Source of the DNA: Dendrophyllia cribrosa
Taxonomy: Eukaryota; Cnidaria; Anthozoa; Scleractinia; Dendrophylliidae
Direction: 5' to 3'
NCBI GenBank assembly: GCA_024195265.1
Contig: JAJLRJ010000011.1
Location: 19,340,927 to 19,404,926 of the forward strand
Length of the DNA: 64,000 nucleotides
Shown: positions 57,040 through 64,000 of the stretch, one piece after another
Numbering within the stretch: the stretch's first letter is position 1
Layout of the letters: each line of letters opens with the position of its first letter
The notes under the pieces: generated by a model
Told to the model about the DNA's origin: nothing
The model's input: the letters and a program-made list of their open reading frames with translations, nothing else
The model's database searches: none
Position numbers and translations under genes: made by a program

Positions 57040-57495
57040 CTGTGGATAACAAAATAACAATTCTTTAAAATTGTTTTATTATAAGTATAACTTCATTTGT
57101 TCTGTTTTAGACAAGCCAACAGGCTTATTAAATAATGATAAGCTTTTTAGACATCCGCTGTCTTTCCAGAGTAAACGATGTTTTTTTTTTTCAAGTGAAA
57201 GTTATATCCACTTTAAAATATTGATACATTTCTTGGTTAATTTTGCACATACATGTATTACCCTGGACGTAAATTGACATGTCTATTAGTTAAAACAGAA
57301 ACACATTTCAGCTGTTCTGACATAACGAAAACGCACCAAACAACGGAGCACAAACAGCGGGCTATCGTGGAACAAGGACAAAAGGCAGGCAATTAAAACT
57401 GAGACCTTTTTATATATCAAACCACCTTCTTTGTCACCATCAGCCTGAACTAACTCGGATATTATTCATGACGTCGAGATTAAATCTATAGAAGC

Positions 57496-59247
57496 ATGAA
57501 CGTTCTTCACTTTGAGCTGAATCGGTTGGCTGGCTGTAATTTGCTGTTGCTATCTGCGATCTTCATGACCGGTAAGTAACCGCATAAAGCTACATTGTAT
57601 TTCTCTTTTATGTCGATAACCAGGTAAATAGTTAATTTAAAGTAAGTATAAATCTACTAGCGTTCTATCACGAATGCTGTAAGTAGAGTGAGTGGCCTAA
57701 TGGCGGCCGCTTCTTCGCGTTTTCGAAGTGTCTGTGAAGAGTATTTGTTGTTACGTTTTGAACGTCTAGTAAATTTATACTAAAACAATTAGATTATTCG
57801 CTCTTGATTTCTATCGCATGATAATTGAAGCTCATAATCTAATTGTTAAATAGTTTGTTACGTAAAATACATGCATGCACAGCTAAAGGCTGACATTGAA
57901 TTCAAAGCTGCGAAAAATTGGCAATTGAAAGTGTTTGCTCCAAGTATGAGGATGGATTTTCCTCTCAAAGCAGAATTCATCGTTGACAATTTGCAATGAA
58001 AAAATAAAGAAATCTTAATGTGGTTCCAGAGAGTTTTACCAAAAACACCTACACTAACTATCATGAGTTGCAAAATAAAATCTAATTTTCTTGTTTCGCA
58101 ATTTAGCTGAGGAAAATAATCAGAAAGATTGCCAACATATATGCGCTTATTTTTTAGTTGTCATTTTTGTGATAGAGGCCGTTGCCATAACAACAGAGCA
58201 TCTAAAGAATTGTAAATATTGTGCAATAATTGACCTTAGTTCTTTAATATTTTGAGTTTCCTTCGGTGAATTTGTTTTAAAAAGATATAGGGTCGTTCAG
58301 AGGTTTTGCCAATGTCACGCAGTTTTGTATTTTAACTACTGTAAATTGCTCCGACAGAATTGTTTCTAAAAAAAATACGTGAAAGGTAGCGTTAGTACTT
58401 CAAAATTTGGGAAGTTTTAGAGACATTCACCGAAAGAACGCGAAAAAATCAGAGTTGTGTTTTTTGTTTTGCTGAAGTCATAATAGAGCAGTTTTCAATT
58501 GAGTGTCGTAAAACCAAAACCAAAGTAATTACTCTGACCAATCACAACAGTCGTAAACAATCCAATGAACCAATCAGAGCTCGAAGCAATTACATGTCGC
58601 GGGCGCCAAGCGCGGGAAAACGCGTGCGAGCAAGTCACGATTGGTTTTGGTTTTACTTCTGATTGGTCGAGAAAGTGGCGCGAGATTTTTTAGCCAATCA
58701 CAAAGCGTAGCAATGCAAAACCAAAGCAATTGTGTAATTACTTTCGACAGTCAATTGAAAACTGCTCTATATCGCAAAAAATCTTCCCCTTTATGTAAGC
58801 GCGCGCAAAATTTTTAAAGCTCACGTCATCATAATCATCACACGAGAACAGAACTTACTGATGAAATGATTCTAAATCTTTCTAACCACGACGTAATTAA
58901 CTAATTCGCCACAGAAATCCATATTCATCCCTCACTAAGATCAGCAAAACCAATTGTTGTAAATACAACAGTTTAGAGAAGCTCGCACCTTTGCAACGGA
59001 AGAAGATTACGGAGTCATGAGCGGAATCGGAAGAAAATGGAACCGTTCTGATTCTTCCGACCCCGATTTGGAGTGGAAGTGGAGCTTATGACTCCGCTTA
59101 CGACTCCGATTTTCGATTTTCACTAGATCGGAAGCGTTCTTACGACTCCGACTACGACTCCGACTCCGACTCCGACTCCGACTCCGACTCCGACTCCGTC
59201 GCCAGTGAAAACCAGCCTTTAGAATCAGGTGGAAACTTGGGACAGCA

Positions 59248-59282
<35 letters not shown>

Positions 59283-59330
59283 TAATAATGCCGTCACCTT
59301 GTAAATACAAACGTCTTACATAAAATTGTT

Positions 59331-59361
<31 letters not shown>

Positions 59362-62300
59362 TTTTAATTTTTTTAATTTAATTTTTTCCTTAGCAATACT
59401 TTTACAATATTTATACGGATTGTAATTATGAATATGTTTAGCATTCTAGTAGATCAATAATTGTAAACGTAAGATTGTTTGAGAATTATTAATTGAATGG
59501 AATAATGTAAATAATGTTTGGACTGAATAGTTTTTTTAAGTAAAATTAATTGTAAAATAAATTTTTTTTTAGTTAGCTTGGTTGTTAATAAAAGATTCCA
59601 TTATAATAATAATAATAATAATAATAATAATTTTTATTGTTGATAAATCGAACCATTAACAGCCAATCAAATGCAAAAATGCAAAAGATGTTACCAAGAT
59701 TGTTTGGTTTGTCAATGTTCAAATACGTTTAAGCCAATTCGCAAAAATATAACTCTCGGTTTTTCTTTCTATAAAATTTACTTACATGTAATACCGTGCT
59801 AGCAAAGACGTCTTCTGGTCATTTGAGGTGAAGTGTTCCCTGCTCAATCAAGTTAACTTGCAAGAAAAGCAAATAATTTGGAGGAAAAGCGAACAAGGGT
59901 GCTATATTTGGTGTCGTAAGCTTTCAGGATACACACTTACGACGTAAGCATGAAAGCGAGGCCTAAGGGCCACCAAACTTACCGCAAACTTCAAAAAAGT
60001 AAATATGGCGGTGGAAACAAGAGCGTTTTTGTGATTTAGAGATTAAAAATTAACCCCAGAAGATATTCCTGGAGCAGTTATAGTAAATGAAAGTCAGTTG
60101 AAAAGTGGACGGTGGAGAAACTAACTTTCGGTAAGGATCCTTCGGAAATGCATGAAACGTCAAGTCTTTCCTATTATCGGAACGATTATTACAAAGCGCA
60201 GCGACGTAGCATTTGAGAGAGTTTTTTATCGTAGCTGTAGGTTGCGCTTTTGCCATTTTAATGGCTATGTGGCCCTTAGGCCTCGCTTTCATGCTTATGT
60301 CGTAAGTGTGGATATGATGTAAACATTTATTAAATCAACTGCTTACTTGTTTTTCTTTCCAGCGGCGCCCTTTTCAACGGCAACCACAGCACTACCTACA
60401 GCTATACCAGGTAAGACTAATAATTATTGCCGCCAAGTAATTGTGTGAGTGTTTGGTTGATTTTCCTCACAGAATTAGAGTTAGTTAATCGACAACGTGA
60501 ATGAGCGGTGGACGTTGAGTCAATGAGTTTCTACTTGACCTGTCCCTACCTATCTTGGAACACGTGGGTCCACATTGGTACATAGGACTCAATATTATTA
60601 ATGTGTGGGAATGGTTGAATAATATCGAAAGTTGCGCGAAATGTGGGTCCTTTCGATACCTCTCGAGACTTCAGATGTGGCCACTTGACGTAAAAATGCC
60701 TCGCAAAGAGAAAAAATATGGCATTTCCTCCATCCAGAAACTTACGCGCAGTTCACAACATTAGAGCTTCTTGTATCCATCGTAGCAATGCATTGTGCAA
60801 CATAACAGTTTAGAGAACCACCCAAGTTAACAAGGTGCAAGATTAGAAGCGTTAAAATAAAAGTAGGAATCGAACCATTAAGAAACCAGATAGATAAAAG
60901 CGAAGGATTTTAACACAAACTTGTTTATAAATAGTATAAACAGATTAAAAATTAAAAACTTACAAAAGTTAAAATTTAAGAATAACTATAACTGCTATGA
61001 ATCTAAAAAAATTTTCATTCCGAAACTTATGCGCAGTTCACAACATTAGAGCTTCTTTTATCCACAAATGTCATATGAAATAGCTGTTTTAATGAACGAC
61101 TGAAAAATGGTTTCTTTGCTTTTGAATAACGTTGTAAGGCGACATGCTTGTGAATCGCAAAGATTCAAGATGGCTGATTTTCAATTCATGTCAAGTGCCC
61201 TTCTTTGACCTTCAGTAATACCATTTTAGAAGAGAGAATTTGATTGGCTGACATAGTACATGGTGTACACACTAGAGGCAATCTGATTGGTGTGACATAA
61301 CCCAAGACATACAAACATACAAACATCACAAACCAATCTTTGCGCCTGCTAAAGAGCTATTTTTTTCAAAATATCTAGAATAACGTCACGCAAATCGATC
61401 ACGTGCGCATGTCAAATTAAATCCGTCAATTTAACTCCACTTTTGGAGTTAATTAAAATAACTCTTTAGAAAATAATAGTGTGTTTGCGCTTGCATTAAG
61501 TTAAAATATTGATACAATGCCGTAGTATTCTATTTTATGTCGCAAGCACATTAGTAATCTCCGCAAACATTATAAACTTACAGATTTTCCCACGAATCAG
61601 TGAAAATAACATTAGGGGAACACATTCACTTTGCAAAGAGAATGCAAGTACTACAGAAAGGCGAGCTAATCAGACCCCGTACATCTTGTTACCGGCCACC
61701 AACATTTCTAAACCATGATTATAAACAAAATGCAGTGCTCTATCTAGGGGACAATCAAGATGAGACATTTTAGCTATCTTTTCGGCATTTTCTAGAATGT
61801 CAAGATGCTCTCGGCATGGAAACTGGCGCCATCTCGGATGCACATATTAGAGCTTCTTCAGAGTATAAAGAGTATGATGGAAATCATGCCGCTGTCCAGG
61901 GAAGACTTAACTTTAAAGAAGGTGGAGGCAAAGCGGGGGCATGGGCAGCTGGCTCAAATGATGTGAACCAATGGCTTCAGGTTGATCTGGGTAATCCACA
62001 CACCAAAGTAACTGGTGTAGCAACGCAAGGCAGAAATGGTAACCACAGCCAATGGGTAACCAAATACAAACTGCAGTACAGTCACGACGGTGCCAATTTC
62101 TATAACTACACGGATCATGGACAAAGCGGAACTAAGGTGAAATAGTCTCACCCACAGAAACTTTGATAAACTGTTTTTCCAGGCGTCATTATTTGGAAAA
62201 CAAATTTTCGAGATAAAAATAGTTAACTTATTCAAGAATTTGTGTCCATACAAACTGAAAAAAGAAAATATCCACGAAGTATAGGCAAACATGACAACCG

Positions 62301-62538
62301 TTTCAATCCGTTGCCATAGGCGTCACCTTACAGTCGTGAAAAATAAATATTGCTAATTCTTGATTCTTTCACGAAAGTTGTCCTGTCTTCTTGATTCAGG
62401 AGTTTGTTGGAAATACAGACCGGGACACTGTGGTTCATCACAAACTAGGCAATGCAATCACAGCACGTTACATCCGTTTTCGACCAACAGCTTGGCGCAG
62501 TTACATATCAATGAGAGTGGAACTGTATGGATGTCAAG
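57496..62538 (+). CDS. Secreted discoidin (F5/8 type C) domain protein, 3' end unresolved
   Basis: Exons 57496-57571 (hydrophobic signal peptide, CNLLLLSAIFMTG), 60363-60410 (Thr/Ala/Pro linker), 61796-62136 and 62400-62538 join in phase. Exons 3-4 encode one complete discoidin domain: CQDALGMETGAISDAHI, ASSEY, NHAAVQGRLNF, GAWAAGSNDVNQWLQVDLG, VATQGRN, WVTKYKLQYS, then NTDRDTVVHH, ARYIRFRPTAW and MRVELYGC; first and last Cys would form the usual disulphide. Such domains bind carbohydrate, phospholipid or collagen at the cell surface; coral genomes have many. Exon 4 ends in phase 1 at a GT, so at least one more exon follows, not found before the window end. Intron 1 holds three MITEs. Confidence 0.85.
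57870..57998 (+). other. Short protein-like open stretch in discoidin intron 1
   Basis: ATG at about 57870 opens a 42-residue frame (MHAQLKADIEFKAAKNWQLK continuing to a TGA near 57998) with alternating polar/hydrophobic character. It is preceded by GCATGCACAG, which could be an acceptor. No family; could be chance. Confidence 0.15.
58483..58770. mobile_element. 288-bp MITE with ATAGAGCAGTTTTCAATTGA ends
   Basis: The left ATAGAGCAGTTTTCAATTGA and right TCAATTGAAAACTGCTCTAT are exact complements, extending to about 26 bp. Several CCAATCA and AAACCAAA motifs and GTAATTAC appear inside near both ends. No clear TSD. Confidence 0.8.
59000..59222. repeat. (GACTCC)n-rich dispersed repeat
   Basis: Seven to eight GACTCC units at 59142-59199, with scattered CGACTCCG around, end in GTCGCCAGTGAAAACCAGCC. 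The antisense ORF is an Arg-Ser repeat shadow. Probably the satellite-rich core of a dispersed element. Confidence 0.7.
59248..59640. repeat. Microsatellites (TAA)n and (TTTA)n around a retroelement-like tail
   Basis: (ATA/TAA)n at about 59250-59290, (ATTT)n at 59330-59365 and another (TAA)n near 59605-59630. The stretch between is AT-rich and may be a LINE-like 3' tail. Confidence 0.6.
59932..60310. mobile_element. 379-bp THAP-bearing miniature element
   Basis: Ends CACACTTACGACGTAAGCAT and ATGCTTATGTCGTAAGTGTG are inverted, extending through GAAAGCGAGGCCTAAGGGCC for more than 40 bp. GATA lies outside each end (59928-59931, 60311-60314). The minus strand inside carries the first half of a THAP zinc finger (see 60050-60260). 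It looks like an internal-deletion derivative of a THAP-transposase element. Confidence 0.8.
60050..60260 (-). pseudogene. THAP-domain fragment inside the miniature element
   Basis: KCYVAALCNNRSDNRKDLTF followed by HAFPKDPYRK matches the start of the THAP C2CH zinc finger (two early Cys, then FHxFPKDP). The later CxxH pair and AVPTF-type box are absent. THAP domains bind DNA in the transposases of P-type and some Kolobok-type elements, so this is probably the 5' coding remnant of the parent transposase. Confidence 0.65.
60411..61795. other. Discoidin intron 2
   Basis: CGCAGTTCACAACATTAGAG (within a longer near-copy) occurs at about 60750 and 61033, suggesting a duplicated repeat fragment. 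CACTTTTGGAGTTAA..AACTCTTTAGAAAATAATAGTG near 61438-61482 is a partial copy of the repeat at 62612-62849. No gene seen. Confidence 0.4.
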
Positions 62539-62611
62539 GTACTGATGATTTTTTGCTACGAATTTACTCTTATTTTTTCGTTTTAGTTTGCTGCAAAATT
62601 TTCCTTCAGCT

Positions 62612-62849
62612 CAGTGTTTTTCAAAGAGTTAAAATAACTCTTAAAGGGGAGTTTTAAAGGGGGATTTTAAAAATCAATTCCTCGCACTGGAGTAATTTGT
62701 TCGTAGTTGTTTCAATTCCAAAGTAAAGTTATTTTAACCCGGTTGGAGTTATTTTAATCCCGGATTCGGAGTTAAATTTGGAGTTAAAATGATCTCCAAA
62801 AAGGGGTTATTTTGAACCTAAAATTTTAACTCTTTGGAAAATTACAGTG
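62612..62849. mobile_element. ~238-bp MITE with AAAGAGTTAAAAT ends
   Basis: Left CAGTGTTTTTCAAAGAGTTA and right AACTCTTTGGAAAATTACAG (then TG) are imperfect inverted copies; GGAGTTATTTTAA-type motifs repeat inside. No TSD. Lies downstream of the discoidin exon. Confidence 0.55.
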
Positions 62850-62959
62850 CACGTACACAGAAGAAGACGAAGAAAATGGAATTCTTACCCCTTCCTGAAG
62901 AATGAACTGGTGCCTGTAATATTATCACTGCAGTCTATTTTTCAGTTGCCAGTTGACAA

Positions 62960-63230
62960 ATAAAAGAAGTTGGTCTTGTATCAATTTGGCATTGAGAATA
63001 TTTATGCATCAGTCAATTCCACACGTGTCCATCCCCCCGGGCAACCCCGGGGCATTTGCTCATGTTGTGACTCCCGGGGGTGGGGCATTCGCAATGTTAT
63101 CGCGGTCCGCGGACATGGAAGAACTTTACGGAAAGGACGAGAAATTTCTGGCAGATTGGCTTGTTCGTCAAGGCCTTGGACAACTTGTCGATATTTTTAA
63201 AGGTGTTTTGTCAACTTATATACTAAAGCT
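62960..63230 (+). repeat. Probable dispersed coding-like repeat
   Basis: GC-rich block with two open frames (for example PPGQPRGICSCC and SRGWGIRNVI). Similar proline/glycine-rich phrases recur in coral gene models derived from repeats, as far as I recall, so I do not call it a discoidin exon. It could hide the next exon: a GT at about 63201 follows IFKG. Confidence 0.25.
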
Positions 63231-63368
63231 GATTTTTTGAAAACGTGACCGATGAAAATTACAGCAATTCACTACAACTAGACCAAACAAGGGATTTTAT
63301 GTTGCCGATCAGCCCCAAAATCACAGAGAAGAGAGAAAAGAGGGAAAGGAAGCGAAAGCGAGAAAAAC

Positions 63369-63410
63369 AAAAGACTAGCAACAGTCTTTTAAGACTGTTG
63401 CTAGTCTTTT
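63369..63410. repeat. Perfect 20-bp stem hairpin with 2-nt loop
   Basis: AAAAGACTAGCAACAGTCTT, TT, AAGACTGTTGCTAGTCTTTT: an exact inverted repeat that ends in T-rich sequence. Shape suits a small-RNA precursor, a Pol III terminator-like structure or a foldback scar; none can be decided from sequence. Confidence 0.7.
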
Positions 63411-63419
63411 TTATATTGT

Positions 63420-64000
63420 AGAGTTTAGAGCTTACTTCGGGCGACATTGTTTTCAAAACTCCAGCTAGATATATCGATTGTATGGCGACAATGATCAAGA
63501 AATGTGCCAAAAGGCGATTTCCAGCCAACGTCAGCGCTTCCTGTAACACTCAACATCGTTTGCTTGAGATTGTGTATAGCTTATTATTAAAATTGCTTGT
63601 ACGCCTATAAAAAGAAACAACTTCAACTACCATATGCGAGATTGGTGACGATCACCGCGAATACGTACCAGCTCATTTCGCATTCAAATAACTACATTTT
63701 TATAAACTACTGTATGTGTTTTAAAATATATGGGTTTTCAAATTTTAATGAGGCACTGATCTTCAGGGCGGAAATTGCGAGCTTTGATTATTAAAATTGT
63801 CACAGAACATGTGAATTGGCCGGTCCTGAAATACGTCCTTCTGGTCTATAAAAATACCAGCGCGTTTGCTAGTTTCAATCATTCACCTGCAAGTACAAAA
63901 ACATATTTTGAAAAAAAAAAAAATTGTTAAATAAAATAATAAAATGGCACCTTTTGTGCATTGAATTCAAACAAGTGCAGCTGTATTTCTTGAGGAAAAT
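63420..64000. other. End of window, nothing assigned
   Basis: A minus-strand ATG (MSPE, near 63453) is followed at once by a GTAAGC donor, which might be a first exon of a minus-strand gene. Otherwise AT-rich, with an A-run near 63911. Confidence 0.25.

Noticed and set aside
59007..59297. Arg-Ser repeat protein on the minus strand
   Set aside because: Direct translation of the GACTCC simple repeat.
1..64000. CRISPR arrays, rRNA genes, bacterial operons or true tRNA genes
   Set aside because: None seen; tRNA-like boxes at 37.93 and 44.06 kb belong to a SINE and a foldback element, and the minisatellite lacks spacer structure.

Overview
The window looks like nuclear DNA of an anthozoan cnidarian, most likely a stony coral. 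It is AT-rich, with spliced genes whose proteins resemble animal SPATA6, USP53/USP54 and discoidin-domain proteins, and it is crowded with DNA transposons, a Penelope-like fragment, a tRNA-derived SINE and simple repeats. The species call is inference; the intron-exon structure and gene families are read directly.

Layout. (1) 1-5.2 kb: the right-hand part of an integrated Polinton/adintovirus-like element. It holds the end of a probable packaging ATPase, five compact ORFs (several with a glycine/alanine-rich hydrophobic stretch followed by a lysine run), a poly(A) signal, a 230-bp tandem duplication and a palindrome-rich AT tail. (2) 5.2-11.0 kb: a SPATA6 homologue on the minus strand; seven N-terminal exons and one probable C-terminal exon resolve in phase. 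(3) 13.15-43.72 kb: a USP53/USP54 homologue on the plus strand, 15 exons, 1,050 codons, all phases consistent, with Cys, His and Asp boxes present. (4) Inside its 11.4-kb first intron is a 7.8-kb TTAA-flanked transposon with a six-exon gene joining a Mutator/Kolobok-type transposase to a DEDDh exonuclease domain of the PML-C/TREX1 kind. That transposon jumped into a TTAA-flanked MITE whose uninterrupted relative lies at 30.07-30.53 kb, so its ends and target duplication can be read. It carries an hAT-like MITE of its own. (5) Later USP introns hold a Penelope-like fragment with GIY-YIG and hammerhead-like motifs, a 9-bp-TSD element, a 47-bp minisatellite with higher-order structure split by a two-MITE insertion, and a triplicated splice donor. 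(6) 43.8-49.7 kb: no convincing host gene, but several MITEs and a foldback with a tRNA-like core. (7) 49.75-55.72 kb: a 6-kb element with terminal inverted repeats and a perfect 9-bp TSD, carrying a decayed gene with Cys clusters, a RING-H2 finger and a cysteine-protease-like tail. (8) 56.5-57.0 kb: the 3' end of an unrecognised minus-strand gene. (9) 57.5-62.5 kb: a secreted discoidin (F5/8 type C) gene on the plus strand, running on past what I can resolve.

The host genes do not form an operon. The strongest candidates for something new are the transposase-exonuclease fusion with its nested insertion record, and the 6-kb element whose protein combines RING and protease-like modules. The shared architecture of the small viral-element proteins is a third.
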